DNA of 64,000 nucleotides from Chlamydoabsidia padenii (taxonomy: Eukaryota > Mucoromycota > Mucoromycetes > Mucorales > Cunninghamellaceae). Numbering within the stretch: position 1 is the first letter of the stretch; each line of letters begins with the position of its first letter. The stretch is from assembly GCA_025330725.1 (NCBI GenBank), contig JAIWND010000013.1, positions 558,001-622,000 of the forward strand, in the 5' to 3' direction. Under the pieces are notes generated by a model. The model did no database searches. It saw only the letters and a program-made list of their open reading frames with translations, and had not been told where the DNA came from. Made by a program: the position numbers and the translations under genes. This document shows positions 47,449 through 59,934 of the stretch, piece by piece.

Positions 47449-48676
47449 ATGTTTTCTTCTCTTCGAACACAACCTATCAAATGGACCACCCCATCACTTA
47501 TCAAACGACTTTATACTGGCGGGCGTCTAAAGGGTAAAACTGTCTTCATGTAAGTAGAGACACATGCCATATAAAGTAGGATGGATTGACTGACTTTTGT
47601 TTTTTTTATACATAAATATAGAACGGGTGCTTCTGCTGGTATCGGTCTTGCTACAGCCCATGAATTCGCCAAAGCAGGGTCCAACTTGGTAAGCATATAT
47701 TAATACTAATACAGGCGGACATTACTATTATCCTTCCCTCCTTTTTTTTTTTTGGTAAAATAGATTCTCACTGCCAGGCGTATGGATCGACTGACCAGCT
47801 TGAAACAAGAACTACAAGATACTTTTGCAGGAATTCAAGTACATACAATGGGATTAGATATGCGGGATAAACCAAGGATTGACAAAGCAGTAGCGGATCT
47901 TCCTGAATCTTTTAAACAAGTGGATGTGTTGGTGAATAATGCTGGATTAGTGATTGGTATGGATCCAGTGGAATCGGTGACGGAGGAAGCGTATGATACC
48001 ATGTTTAATACCAACGTCAAAGGTCTTGTCTTCCTTACTCAAGCTATCTTACCTATCATGAAGAAGAGACAGCAGGGTCATGTGATCAATATGGGCTCGG
48101 TGGCTGGAAAGGAAGCTTATCCTGGAGGAAGTATCTATTGTGGTAAGTCACTTGTCTTTTTGCAAAATAAAGGGAGGGAAATACTAATAGACTTTATTAT
48201 TATTGTATATAGGAACTAAACATGCGGTGGAGGCTATTACTAGATCGTTACTATTTGAATTGATGGAAACACCAATCCGTGTAAGCCAGATCTGTCCCGG
48301 CATGGTCGAAACCGAATTCTCCAAGGTCCGTTTTGGTGGTGACAGTCAAAAGGCAGCCGATGTTTATGACGGCATGACTCCTTTGATGGGACAAGATATT
48401 GGTAAGGGTCTTCCTCACTTTATAAATAATCCATTGATGATGAATAACTAACTTAACTCTCTTGTTATAATATAGCCGAACTTGTTGTTTTCACCGCTTC
48501 TAGACCTCCACATGTTAACATTTGTGATATGCTAGGTAAGTCTTCACACCTATCCTCCCTTTGTAAGAAATTTAGGAATAACAACCATGCCTTTATATAT
48601 ATATATATATATATATATGTCTCTAGTATTCCCAACAGCGCAAGCATCGGCTCGCATGGTACACCGTAAAAAATAA
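47449..48676 (+). CDS. NADP-dependent short-chain dehydrogenase
   Basis: Classical SDR of the YMR226C/YdfG 3-hydroxy acid dehydrogenase type. Exons 47449-47549, 47622-47688, 47764-48142, 48213-48401, 48476-48535 and 48627-48676 give 281 aa. The cofactor motif is TGASAGIG followed by ARR, which favours NADP. NNAGL, the catalytic Ser (NMGSVAG) and YxxxK (YCGTK) are all present, as is PGMVETEFS after the active site. An N-terminal extension of about 30 residues (MFSSLRTQPIKWTTPSLIKR) is basic and Ser/Thr-rich and might be a mitochondrial presequence. The start is preceded by a CT-rich leader. The last intron contains an (AT)n run. Confidence 0.93.
48594..48618. repeat. (AT)n microsatellite in dehydrogenase intron
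   Basis: TA dinucleotide run just before the last acceptor (TCTCTAG). Confidence 0.9.
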
Positions 48677-49510
48677 CTTGGACTAGATTAGACAATTCCC
48701 AACCACCAGTTTTAGTATACATTATATTATTCAATAAAACTACATATACTTTGTCTTTACTATCTGTTACTAGCGTGATGATGGGGCAGGGATGATATGG
48801 TATATTGTTAAATAAGGCATAATTTTTATTTATTGTAATATGTTTATACCAATTCTATACTACCAAACTATACTATTTCTACCAGGGGGGTTCCATTCTG
48901 TTGCCATATTTTCCGTGCGTCGGTGTAGGTTAGCCATCTCGGTTCAAGAAGAGGCTGTTCATTTACACAACCCACCTACTGAGATCCAAGTGCCTACATT
49001 CAAACAAGAGAATGTGGTGTCAATATGCATTCTGTAACTTGTTAATTGCCAATCATTAATCACTTCATGTCATTACCGTCCAATACTTGTGTCTGTTATT
49101 GTCGTCAGGTCGTCACTTTTTATTCTTATTGTTCGTCCCTCCAACCAAACATTATCACCATTATCAAAGTTAAAGGTATGGTGAAGGTATCCCTATTAAT
49201 GTCCATTACATAGATATACTTGTCCTAATAATGTAGAGGAAAAGAATGGGATAACCCCCCTCCAATCCTTTTTTCCTTTAATATAAATAGCCCCACCCCC
49301 GCCCCCCACCAAGCATGTCGGGATGTGAATTCATCCCCCCTTTTTTTTGCATGATCTTCAGCCCCCCTGAATACTGTTTTCCAATACCATAATCAACTAA
49401 AAAAAAAGTTTCTGTTTATTAAAAAGGAATGATTATTAAAAAGGAATAAATAAAAAAGAAGGGTAAATTAAAGGAATGGGTATATACTAGTAGGGGGGGA
49501 GGGGAATAAA
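48677..49510. other. Intergenic, convergent 3' ends
   Basis: Polyadenylation signal AATAAAAC (48733) for the dehydrogenase, C/G runs near 49245-49310 and A-rich 3' sequence of the next minus-strand gene. A 65-codon plus frame at 48840-49037 lacks any support. Confidence 0.5.
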
Positions 49511-50755
49511 TCAAGACCGAGCAGGTTCCAGCAAAGTGCACAGCCGAGTCAAGAGTGCGTAGCCTTGTTCGATTTGTAAAGCCCGATACATAGCGGCCAA
49601 AGTATCAGTGGCGACTTGATAGGGAGCCATTTGTTGTTGTTGTATCCTTTCAATGTCTTGAATCCACGTTGTATAGTAGTGTTGTCCCACCTGCAAAAGA
49701 TGTTCCGATAATAAACCCAGACAAATCGATCCACCCTGCACCATACTGGTATCTTCCTGCATCATGCCGGTATTTTCCTGTCGTTTTGTGATACCATCCG
49801 GCCATATTATGTCGTCGGTAGAATCGTTGTGCATGGTGGTCACACAAGGTTGAACGAGTGACGCCAAAGGCGGTGGAGTGGCCGTGGTGAGTGCCAAACA
49901 AAGACGCTGAATATCTTCGGCCAAGAGAGGATCGCCAGTGTGGTGAAAGAGGGAGGAGTACAGTTGATGCATTCGTTCCTTGTTTTGCCGCGCATTTTCT
50001 TCAAACACACCTTGAAAGTCCTGGATCAATTGTCGGATCTTGGTGTGGCCATCAGAGCGTACCAGGAGATGTAAATGTTTCCGCCGTCGTTTGAATCTCG
50101 TTGTTGTTGTCCTTGTCGTCTTTATTCCAAACCAGTTTTTTAGATTGCTAACCAGTCCCGAGGAGGAAGATTTATTTTTTTCTACCACCAGAGGATACCA
50201 AGCATGACCATGTCGCTGTGTGAGTGTGTTAGGAGAGGAGGAGGGTGGTGACGCGAGGGTGCTGACAATAGGCTGAATCCGATCCAATGTCCATTCTCGG
50301 CGTAGCAAAGAGAGTGCACGATGTAGGTGATGTAATTCGTCATAGACTTGGCTGGATAGATTCAGTCGTCCACTCAGTCCATGGATTACCTTTAATTGTT
50401 CGTATCGTTCCCTGTCGTTTTCCAATGGCCGTATTTCAAATTGTTGCATTGCCGCTCCGTACTGGTTCCTGAGAGTGGCGAGATGGTGGTAAAGTTGCCT
50501 TGTTGCTTTTTGTTGGTAGAAACGAGCGAGGATAGGTGTTGATTCGTTTATGCAAGTCCCTGGGTCGGCCGTGTGTTGGATGTGTGTAATCGTTTGGTGG
50601 ACTTTTTTCACCAATTTCTCCAGACGTCTTTTTTCTTTTTGATTCAGGAATGGAAGTACATGTTCATGTTGGTCATCTGTGTTGAAGAAGAAGACAAGAT
50701 CCCGATCGATGGAATGTAGTGGATCCATTTGGTCAAGTGTCATTCCAAAAAGCAA
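49511..50755 (-). CDS. Hypothetical 414-aa helical protein, intronless
   Basis: A single open frame with no intron. The product is predominantly helical and charged (EKRRLEKLVKKVHQ, YQQKATRQLYHHLATLRNQY, DELHHLHRALSLLRREW). It has a central basic cluster (RFKRRRKHLHLLV) next to NLKNWFGIK, and a C-terminal helical segment with Gln and Leu. No domain is recognised, and no signal peptide or membrane segment is visible. A good promoter-motif copy lies 99-112 bp upstream, and the codon use fits its neighbours, so I believe it is a gene. The second Met (50743) is an equally possible start. Confidence 0.75.
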   Translation of the reverse strand: MLFGMTLDQMDPLHSIDRDLVFFFNTDDQHEHVLPFLNQKEKRRLEKLVKKVHQTITHIQHTADPGTCINESTPILARFYQQKATRQLYHHLATLRNQYGAAMQQFEIRPLENDRERYEQLKVIHGLSGRLNLSSQVYDELHHLHRALSLLRREWTLDRIQPIVSTLASPPSSSPNTLTQRHGHAWYPLVVEKNKSSSSGLVSNLKNWFGIKTTRTTTTRFKRRRKHLHLLVRSDGHTKIRQLIQDFQGVFEENARQNKERMHQLYSSLFHHTGDPLLAEDIQRLCLALTTATPPPLASLVQPCVTTMHNDSTDDIIWPDGITKRQENTGMMQEDTSMVQGGSICLGLLSEHLLQVGQHYYTTWIQDIERIQQQQMAPYQVATDTLAAMYRALQIEQGYALLTRLCTLLEPARS

Positions 50756-51798
50756 AAAGGGGAAAAAGTGAGAGAGAAGAAGAAGAAGAAGAAAAATTGA
50801 GGAGAGTGGAACGTTTTCCGATTTTTTGAGTGGGACAAAACATTATCTGACATGCGGGATTTGAATTCCATTCATTCATGGAGAACATGGACGATCCCCC
50901 AAAAAAAAACTTGATTGAAGATGACAAATAGCGATAGGATAGCTTATAATTAAAAGAAAGCACATCATATGTTTTTAGAAACGAGTTTTTTTTTCTTTTT
51001 TTTTTTTTTTTTTTTTTTTTGGCTGATCGTTGTAGTAATGGATGGATAAATGGTACGATATTTAGAGAGTACGAGAAGATCAGGCCGCCGCATGAACGTT
51101 GTATTTCAAACCCCGATTCTACCTCGTCCCTTTTTTTTTTTTTTTTTGGATGAGAGAGAGGATCATGAGTTAAGGCCCGCCTTACTGGCAGTCGATTTTG
51201 GTTGCTTGACTTTTCAATACCTCGACTTTCTTTATACCCACTGTATGTGTGTTTTTCTTGAAAGTAGGACAACCACCGTTTTTTATCCAAGGTACAACCC
51301 TCATGCACGATGACATTCCCCTTAAATGGAAACTTGTTGATGCCCCCCCTCAATGGGCTTTGCATTGGCAGTCAGTGTCAACCGTGCACGTGTGTCTACA
51401 TATGAAATTGTTGTGAGCCATTTGTTTGTTGTCCAGAGGGCAAAAGAAGTTTCATTACATGCAAATGACGACGGTCGTTGTACACAGAGCCTAATCACAT
51501 CGTATGTTTGTGCGTTGCCTGCCTTTTTTTTTGGGCGGGAAGTAAACAGGTTTTTATGTATACTTTGCCTATGTAAATAAAAAATAAAAACCAGGGACAC
51601 AAGAAGAATGTTACATATAAACAAGTGAGATCAAGACACAAGTTAAAAGTTTATTTAAAAAGGTATATACAAAGAAGATACAGTCAGCTTGATAAAAGTA
51701 AGATGGAGTTAAGATATATAAATGGAAGGGGAAGAGTAAACAATGGGGTGGGAGGGGGGGTATCATATACAAATATAAAACTAAATAACTAAATAGCA
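50756..51798. other. Intergenic upstream of the 414-aa gene
   Basis: Contains the promoter element at 50854-50867, a second copy in reverse (ATTTCAAACCCCG, about 51102-51114), T runs (50986-51019, 51131-51148) and the 3'UTR of the coiled-coil gene. The minus-strand frame 50733-51365 crosses the T runs and is not believable. Confidence 0.5.
50854..50867 (-). promoter_or_regulatory. Candidate promoter element upstream of the 414-aa gene
   Basis: GCGGGATTTGAATT, 99-112 bp upstream of the ATG; near-perfect consensus. Confidence 0.5.
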
Positions 51799-53685
51799 CT
51801 ATCGTTTCCTTTGTTGTTGTTGTTGAGTCAATATCGACAGGTTGTTGAGAGCTTGGTTGATTTGTTTTTCCAATTGACGCCGAGATGTGGTATGTTCACG
51901 CGCTTGTCTAGACACTGATCGTTTCAAAGCATCCATTTTTTCCACCGTATCGGTCACAGATTGTTGCAAGCATTGTCGTGATTGAGATTCCTTTTCCACA
52001 GATGTTTCCAGGCGACTGATACGTTTCATCCATTCATCCAATTGTCGAGTATTGCTTGGTCGTCTAATCGATGAGGAATGGGATGCCAGTGAAGGTGAGA
52101 TGAATGGTGAAGAAGTGGCGGTGGATAGAGTTGGTGAAGGTGGTGTTCGTTGTTCCTGATACTTTTTCATAAAGGTATCCAATCGAGACATGGTAACTTG
52201 TTGTGTTCGTTGAATCTCTTGTCGTTTACACCGTTCTTCTTTTAAAAGGCATTCCAATTGTTGCATTCTTTCGTGAGCACGGGCTTGTTGGTCTTGTAAA
52301 GTCTTGTGGAACATTTGGACGAGTTGCACCATGCCGGTCTTTGTTGTGGGGGTCGCTGATACCGTGGATCGGGGAACTTGTGAGGACGAGTAAATGGAAT
52401 GTCGATTGTGTTGGTCAGAGGTCATTTGTACTGCTGTAGTGGTGGATTTGGTGAGTGATAATTCATACATTGTGTTGCTATTGTCATAAGAATGCAATGG
52501 TTTGATGAGTTGGTTTGTTGATGATTCTGATGGTCGGGCAATCCAGGGTTTGTTGCCATGTCGAAGTAACCGATATCGTCGTACGTAATGCTTCTTTGTT
52601 CCTTCATTGGGTGGCGATAAATGATCACAAGTTCGCTGGAGTAGTTCCCCTGATGTCCATCGTTTTCCTAAACAATACAAAAGTAGGATGAGGGAGAGGT
52701 ATTTGACAAGTTGGGATAAACAAAAATTTCTTACCTGCATTGCTTTTAAAGTTTAGGTCAACATCGTGTATAATTCGCTTGTTAGGTATTGATACCAAAG
52801 ATGTGGAGGATCGCTTAGAGTTGGAGGATTTATGACTGTTGCTGTTGTTGATGTTAATGACAGACGACCGTGCACTTGACTTTTTAAGCAAAGAGGTAGA
52901 TCGCTTCACGTTGGTGACCCATTCCATCACCGCCTTTTCCTTTTTATTGTCCTTCTTTTGATGAGTAGGTTGTTGCTGTTGTTGTTGTCCAGAAAACCAT
53001 TCATCCAAGGCACTTTGGTCAGGCTCCTTGGCAGGTGTAGATAATCCAGGATTGACCATCAAGATAGAATTTGATTGATGAGCTAGAGATGAGAATGGCA
53101 CATGTTGATGATGTTGTTGTGGTGGTGTTGATAAAGGGGCAGGTAAAGTTGGTGATACATTTGGTGCAGTAATGGTATGTTGCAAAGATGATAATCGTTG
53201 TCGTTCAGCAGTAGAATTCGCCAGTTTCTTCAATAATCGCGACCTTGGTGGAAATTCATATTGTTCTTGTTCTGGAGCAAGGGTCTGGGGTACCATTATT
53301 TCTTGAGTGCCATCGGGATATCGTTTGATCACAGCCTAAATATAAACCAATAAAATGTTTAAAAAACAGTATTCTTCACTTGTTCGTGTTCATTTTCAGT
53401 TACCTTTCGATTGTCACCCCAAAACATATATGACCTCGGTTGCCTTTTCCGGACTTGAGCCATAGCGGTCGCCGCCCGAGCAGCAATCCGACGTTGTGTT
53501 TCCTTTTGTTCATCCGTGAGTTTCTTTTGATTGGTAATCGAAGTAAGTGAGCCGCGGTCTGAGCGTTGTTGTGTTCCACGTCGAGTCGTTGTTGTTGTTG
53601 TTGTTGTTGTTATAGATGGTTTTTTGGTGCCTGATATCGTGTTCGTTCGAAGTGTGCTGGCGTTTGATGTTTTCCGGTCATGCAT
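51799..53685 (-). CDS. Hypothetical coiled-coil protein
   Basis: Exons 53685-53404, 53335-52735 and 52667-51799 give 583 aa. The N-terminal part is Ser/Thr-rich with a Thr run, followed by QKKLTDEQKETQRRIAARAA and SYMFWGDNRKAVIKRYPDG. The middle is low-complexity with Gln, Pro and Ser. The last 180 residues contain two coiled-coil stretches (MFHKTLQDQQARAHERMQQLECLLKE region and the heptads around LETSVEKESQSRQCLQQ), ending in Gln and Lys/Arg. I recognise no family. MFWGDNRKAVIKRYPDGTQEI looks like a conserved core and would be the best search query. Confidence 0.78.
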
Positions 53686-54488
53686 CAAAGGATAAAAGAG
53701 TGATAGTGATAAGAATAATAATACAACAACAAAGGAAGAGAATGGATATATAAGATAAGAATGGCAGGGAAGATATATATAGTAAGATCAAGATGTCTGT
53801 GTAAGCCACGAGTAAATAAATTTGTCGTGAGTATGGATATATATACTTTAGTATGTATAATGTTTATGTGTATTTATGTACGTGTGTAAAGTAAAAAAAT
53901 AAAAAAATAAAAAAGATACAAGAGGAAGAGGAAGAAGGGAAGAGAATGAGGAGGATGGGGAGATAATAACATAAAGGGAGAAGGGATGTCCTTACTGATT
54001 TCTCTCTTCCATCTATATGTAGTAGAGTAGTACGTTAAGAGTTTGTGTTTTCAAGCCGACAACAACAAGGAGTAATGGATGTAGTAAAAGATATAAAGTA
54101 AACAGATATTGATACAATATCAGAAGTATAAAAGATAATTGATAGGAATAATGTAATTAATAAACAATAGTATAGGGTAAGGAAGAAGTAAAGTAAGGAT
54201 AACGTAAATGTGGAAGAGAGTAATCAAGTAAAAAGACAGTGATTGAGAATGAGAAAGAGAAAAGAGAGAGAGAGAGAGAGATAAAAAAGGGGGAAGACAA
54301 AAAAAAAAAAAAGGGAGGACCAGGAAATAAAAGCGGGTTTTTAAATAAAACCTTATTGGAGCAAATGTGGGTGTAAAGATGTAAGGGTGTTGTAAAGTCC
54401 GAGACGGAAGGAGTTGCCATATGTCTTGTTCTTTGCATGAGGGATCTATGGATCAATAGTAGTAATCCATTAATTAACAACCCCATAG
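53686..54488. other. Intergenic upstream of coiled-coil gene
   Basis: Purine-rich plus strand (GGAAGAGG, GAGAGA near 54250-54280) and one A run (54299-54312). A minus-strand frame at 54157-54486 reads through this simple sequence and is not supported. Confidence 0.5.
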
Positions 54489-56390
54489 TTACTGATGGAG
54501 TTTCTGTGGAGTCAATGGTGGGGTTAAAGCAGATCTATGACAAAAAAAAACACCGCAGTCAGCTACTATAAACGTGATGGTACTTGCACACCTATTCCTA
54601 AAACAACTATTGTTGTGATCTTCCCCCTTCTTTATTTATTTACTTACCCATGATATCCCGGAGCACTTGATGAAGACTGTTCATTGGTTTGATTTGTATT
54701 GTCAAAAGGGTCGAGGGTTCTACTTGGTTCAGCCGAGGACGCACCGCCACTATAATAACATTTGATTTAATAAAACCTCCTTGACATGCTTGTGATCCCT
54801 ATTATATATATATATATTACCTTGTTGATGCTTCCATATGAGTGCTTGTACCAGTTGTCTCCGTATTAATCAACGTTTCATCCTAATGAATATTTAAAAT
54901 GAATTGATAAGTATGCATACTAACAGTACCAGACATTTCATTTTTTCAACGTGTGGGGCTTAAGGGGGGGGAGAGGTGAGGTTACCTGACGAGTGCCACG
55001 ATGATTGACAGCACGTGAATTGTTTGTTGCAGCATCCAACGCACGACGTTCTAACATGTCATCATAGGCCTTGAATGAGTTGATTAGTTCACCATTGGCA
55101 AGGATCAGCGCAGCTATAAATAAACAGTTCATGTCAGTTCCTGTATCCATTTCGGCATTCCTTTTTATAGTTATTATACAATAATCTTCATCATTCACTT
55201 ACATATCTTTTCGGAGTCATCGCAAGTTTCTAAATGGCCAGATATCACCCGTTGTAGCATTTTGCATTTTGCATAGAATTCCTATCGTACATGTAAAGAG
55301 AAATCACATGTAGGTTAGTATACACACAGACAGTTAGAAGCTTCTCATTACTTCTAGTACAATATACTTCTTATTATTATTTTCCATGTACCTGAATTAG
55401 TTCATTCTTGGTGATGTCTTCTTGTATCGGATCGGTAAATGATAGAGTTTGGGACAGCAACTGAGCGTTGTTCTTGGCGATTTCCACATCCGACATGATA
55501 TGGGTTGACTATAAATAGGTATAATTCAAAAACAAGTTAGTAAAGAGGGAGTGATTAGTATGATACTTTTCTTACTTTGACTAATCTTGGTTGTTGATAG
55601 GCAGTAGGATGAGGATGAGGATAAGGAGTGTTTCTTGATGTCATCATTGAGGATGGAAGTTGATAAGGTTTGAAGAAGTTTCCCCCGAGTCGTCCACCAG
55701 ATTTCATGGAAGGAGCACCATGCATCACTAGTTCATGCACACGACAAATGGATCCAAATGCTGGATCCGATCCAAAATGACTAACCCAGTTCTGAAGACA
55801 CTGAACAAGTTTGCTGTGTACTTGATCGTCCGATGCCTAGAAGAAATATTATTAGTATCCCTTTTATGTCTTGTATATATATACTTGCCTTTTGTGTTGC
55901 CAGTGTTTCCAAATCTTCCCCGAATGATTTGGCAGCAAGTTGACCTAGAATGGAAGATTTAGTTTGTTATGTTCTTGTCATTCTACTGGCATACTGTACC
56001 TTTAAACCTGTCGACAGAGTTTTCTGATAAAGCATTCAATACCTATTATTCAATAAAGTTATGAGTAATTTATAGATAGATCACGAAGAAGAGGGGTTTT
56101 AACTTACCTCCAAAGCAAGAGCCTGGGTCTTGGGATCGTCAGCAAGCATTTTCTTTTGTAAAAGTTTCCTTGATTCTTTAGCACCAAGAGTAGAGGTGTT
56201 GACCAATTCACATACTTGGAAAGTAAGACCCCAATCTAGTTCTTGTTGTTCACTTTTAAACATCTTGTCTATAGGAATTAAAAGCGAAGAATAATTAGTA
56301 CAGACATGAGAGATGGGGAGGGAGCTGTCAGACTTTACCAAGCATAGTAGTTATTTGGGTGGGTGTTATCTTTTTTGAGAATAGAGGCAT
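54489..56390 (-). CDS. LSB5: VHS/GAT-domain protein, Lsb5-like
   Basis: Ubiquitin-binding endosomal/actin adaptor. Exons 56390-56339, 56268-56108, 56042-56000, 55944-55889, 55836-55576, 55508-55392, 55281-55203, 55113-54986, 54882-54821, 54749-54648 and 54534-54489 give 368 aa. The VHS-type superhelix covers about 17-150 (DWGLTFQVCELVNT, ALALEVLNALSENS, SDDQVHSKLVQCLQNW). The GAT-like three-helix part is about 190-290 (EIAKNNAQLLSQTLSF...KCKMLQRVISGHLE...NGELINSFKAYDDML). The tail is Ser/Thr-rich and ends PPLTPQKLHQ. Lsb5 is favoured over GGA or Hse1 because there is no GAE or SH3 domain. Intron 4 is GC-AG. Confidence 0.86.
55837..55888 (-). other. GC-AG intron in VHS/GAT gene
   Basis: Coding strand CAAAAG/GCAAGT...TTCTTCTAG/GCATCG, 52 nt, joining ATQK to ASDDQ in frame. 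Confidence 0.85.
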
Positions 56391-57027
56391 GATGGTGATA
56401 GATCGTTCGTGTTATTTCTTCTTGTTGTTGTAATAGTTAGTTTATGTGAGTTGTAATTGTCGGATTACTGAAGGTACGTTTAAAAAAAAAGGGGGAGAAA
56501 GAAAGTGGAGAAGAAAAATGAGCCAATGCCGGTCGACTTGGTTAAAACCCAGTTCTTGGCAGCAATTCCGTCCGTGTGACGTCGGGATGTGAAATTAAAT
56601 ATTCGATTCCTGCCATTTTGATTGACCAATTGGTAGTAGCTCAATCGTCTGTGCTCAAATAAATGGGATTACATGGAAAACTTTGCTGACCAATAGAGTT
56701 GAATCAAAGGCTTAGGGAGAGATCATTGTGCTATCTTTTTTTTTTTTTCTGTATTATATTAATTGGAATGAAATCGAGACAACCTGTGAAGAGATAAGAG
56801 ATATTCATGCACACGTTGTTACACCAAACGGACTCTTGTGTTTGATTATGATATAGACAAATACAAAGTGATGATGATGATGATAAGTAAACAAGTTTTA
56901 TTGAAGGGTAATGTAAAAAGTAAATCTATGTAGTAAAGAGAAGAAGTGAACATATATTTATATACAAATATTATAGCTATAATTACAAAATATAAATACA
57001 TAACAATAGGTCATAAAACACTATAAT
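56391..57027. other. Intergenic: VHS/GAT promoter
   Basis: Contains CGGGATGTGAAAT (56583-56595), a variant promoter element about 195 bp upstream of the ATG, and the 3'UTR of the PH-domain gene. No ORF. Confidence 0.5.
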
Positions 57028-58257
57028 CTAAAATCCATGAGACAAAGGAGGAGACGATGTACCACTATTATCAGGAGCAGAATCCTTGTATAGTAATTTC
57101 GAATGACCCGCCACCATATCGTCTTCAAAATGAAACAGTTCATAAGGTTGCCAATCTTTTCGAGGGGATGAGTTTGGCGTATTGATAGTACAGTTGTTCT
57201 TGTTATTGCTAATGGAAGAGGCGGATGTCGTCATACTGTCGTAAGATCCAGTAGGACTTTGCTGTTGATTGTTGTAATGTCGAATACCATGTTGATTTTT
57301 GAGGTTGGAAAGTGATCTTGATACAAAGGAGATGGGATTTGAATGACGCTTGTTCAATGATGATGATGATGATGATGATGGAGGTTTCTGTTGTGAGTTG
57401 GTGAATGAACATGCTTGGGATGATAATTGTTGATCAATACTGTTACCGGGATTGTTGTTTGTAGTGGGATACAAGATGATATTTTGACCCATGTATGGAC
57501 GAGAGCCAGCCGATGATGATAATGAGGTTATTTCTGATGGTAGACTGTCCAAAGAATCGGTCGATATTCGACAAGGTCGTGAATTTGGTGAGATGGGAGA
57601 AGGTGATGATGCCAATGGACTAGTCTGATGAGTGTTGTATGTTGAAAGAGAAGATACTGTGGTGCCACTTTTATTTGATTTTGAAGGTGGTGAATGTACA
57701 AGTGGTGGTGGTGAGTTTATACGAGTCACTGGCGATAATGGTCTTTGCTGATGATGATGCTGATGATATATCGGTGAGTTATCATTAAGGTCTAATCGAT
57801 TAAGCCATTTATCTAAAACACTATAAGAATCGTCCATAGGAGGTGGGAAAGCAGCTTCAAGAGTATCGTATTGTCCTTTCTTGAGAAAGTTGATGGTATC
57901 GTTGATGTGTTCAATCCAGTGTTGGCATTCTTTTTCATGGTCGGCATAAAAAAGATACGATCGATGGTGTTTAGACTGTGCGACAACCCGGAAGCCATAG
58001 GGGTGATGTTTTCCGGAATCCTTTTCGGCAATCATATAGTAATTAAGATCGAGTACCCCATGAGGACGCAAATCTGCCTAGTAAGAAAAAGGAGGTCAGG
58101 TTAACAGTTGAATGGATACGTTAGGAATGTCTCTTACCTTGTGTTTGTAGTATTTTAGTTCGTTTTCAATGAGAATACAGTATCGTGCATGTCGAGTAGG
58201 TACCAGACCGAGTGTAGCATGTTTGAATAGCCATCCTTCTGTAACAGCGCTGGGCAT
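57028..58257 (-). CDS. PH-domain protein
   Basis: Exons 58257-58138 and 58077-57028 give 389 aa. Residues 1-110 form one pleckstrin-homology domain. It starts EGWLFKHATLGLVPTRHARYCILIENELKYYKHK, which is cut by the intron, then LRPHGVLDLNYYMI, YGFRVV, RSYLFYADHEKECQHWIEHINDTI (the usual C-terminal Trp helix). The rest is Ser/Pro/Asn-rich without a recognised domain, with a Ser run encoded by a TCA/TGA repeat (57357-57380). It is likely to be a phosphoinositide- or membrane-associated adaptor. The partner is unknown. Confidence 0.85.
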
Positions 58258-58548
58258 AATGGTGTAGGAAGAAGTAAATGTGTATGTGGGAAAATGGCAA
58301 AGAAGGAAAGGAAAGAAAAGAAAGAGAGGGAAAAAAAAAAAAAAAAAAAAGTCGAGCTACCCCTTTTTGAAGGAATTTTTCAAGCGCCGATTTTCCTAAC
58401 GCCATTATCCTATCAAACCCAAGTGGTGAAATCATTCTTACCCTCATTTTTTTTTTTACAACCCGACCCTTAGCGCACGTGGATTTGGTATCACACTACT
58501 TCAAACAATGGCATTGGGACAATAACGAGTACACACCCTCTTTATTAA
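58258..58548. other. Spacer between PH gene and zinc-finger gene
   Basis: Short intergenic stretch with one A run (58329-58350). No promoter-motif copy is clear here. Confidence 0.45.
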
Positions 58549-59884
58549 TTAATACAACATACAACAATTCCGTAATCTATTCAAATAATCTATTCTAGTT
58601 TTATTATCTATTCCTACTAGTAGCAACTGCGTATCGCCATTGGTTACTCCGAGATCGAGATGATCCATTTCCCGTTTGAGTTCATTTTCCAAGGTGAGGT
58701 AATCGAGATCCCGTCTAGCCCTGGCGATCTTAGACAGGAACTAAGAGTAAAAAAGTGCCAAGCGATGGAAATCAGATCATTGTTAGTTATGCGGGGCATG
58801 AATGTTTTGTTCTATAGTTTACCAAGAGTTCAGGATGAAGTGAGCCATTTGGCGATGAATGTATACGCCGATCGATCTTGTCGATTCGTGGGTAGTCATC
58901 TACGATGAGAGGTTAGTTGTCAACCAAGTTGCTTTTTGTTGTAGTTACCTTTTTCAACCGAAATCAAGAGGATTGAGAAGAAGAGTAGCATGGCAGTAGT
59001 ACTATCTTGTGCAGTTAAAGAGGAAGACATTAGATGATCGGCATAGAAGAATCGAATGTCCAGGGAACAATGAGGTAGGCCAATTGAATCATAGATCTTG
59101 AATAAAGTAAAAAAAAAAAAAAAAGAATCGGGCGATGATTAGTTTTAATATCCGCAATGAGACCCCTCCTATCACACGTCTAGACAAAAAAAAATTAATG
59201 AATGTAATACCTGTGATATCATGGGGTAAAGCTCGAAGGATCTAAATAAGAATAGACGATGAGATCAGAAGGATTCTCCACCATCGAATTATGTTCTTTT
59301 CTGTTCTATTCCTTACTTTTTATCGTCATGGAAGCCAATAGATGCAAGCCCATACAACACAATCGATATCTTTTCCGCCAGATTTTGTTCCTTCGATCCG
59401 TTGACAGCAGTGTTTGTCTGAGCAAAGGCACCAGCAACTTCCACCAATAAAGACCCAGGTATGGATGTCTTAGTGTCTTGCATCAATTGTATACATCTAT
59501 CCATCATAGCAGTAGCAGACTCCCTATCGCAACACTAACACTAAAACAGTTAGGTGATGATGATGACCTTTTGGAATTTTACCTTGGCCAACTTTATAAT
59601 GTCATCCTTCTTGATCTTCCACCTGTCTTCTAGTATATAAAGATACAAGTCGTAGGCCATTTCCATTTGACGATTATAAAGGCAGTATAGGCGTGCCATA
59701 GCGAGTTGAGCCAACCAGTGATTGTCTGTATCCACCAAGTTCAAAGATATCAAGGCTGTCAATGCATTTGCCATGTATAAAGGTCGTTTTTGCTGGTAAA
59801 ACTCTATATTAAACAATATCAGGATCAAATAGGGTTAGTAAGTCCACTATTAACATGTCGATAATGTATGATAGATACTGTAAA

Positions 59885-59934
<50 letters not shown>

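Noticed and set aside
50733..51365. 210-codon minus-strand frame upstream of the 414-aa gene
   Set aside because: Contains two poly-Lys tracts coded by T runs of the plus strand and overlaps the promoter; no homology.
54157..54486. 109-codon minus-strand frame (FFFFLSSPFFISLSLS)
   Set aside because: Simple-sequence translation of GA and A runs in the upstream region of the coiled-coil gene.
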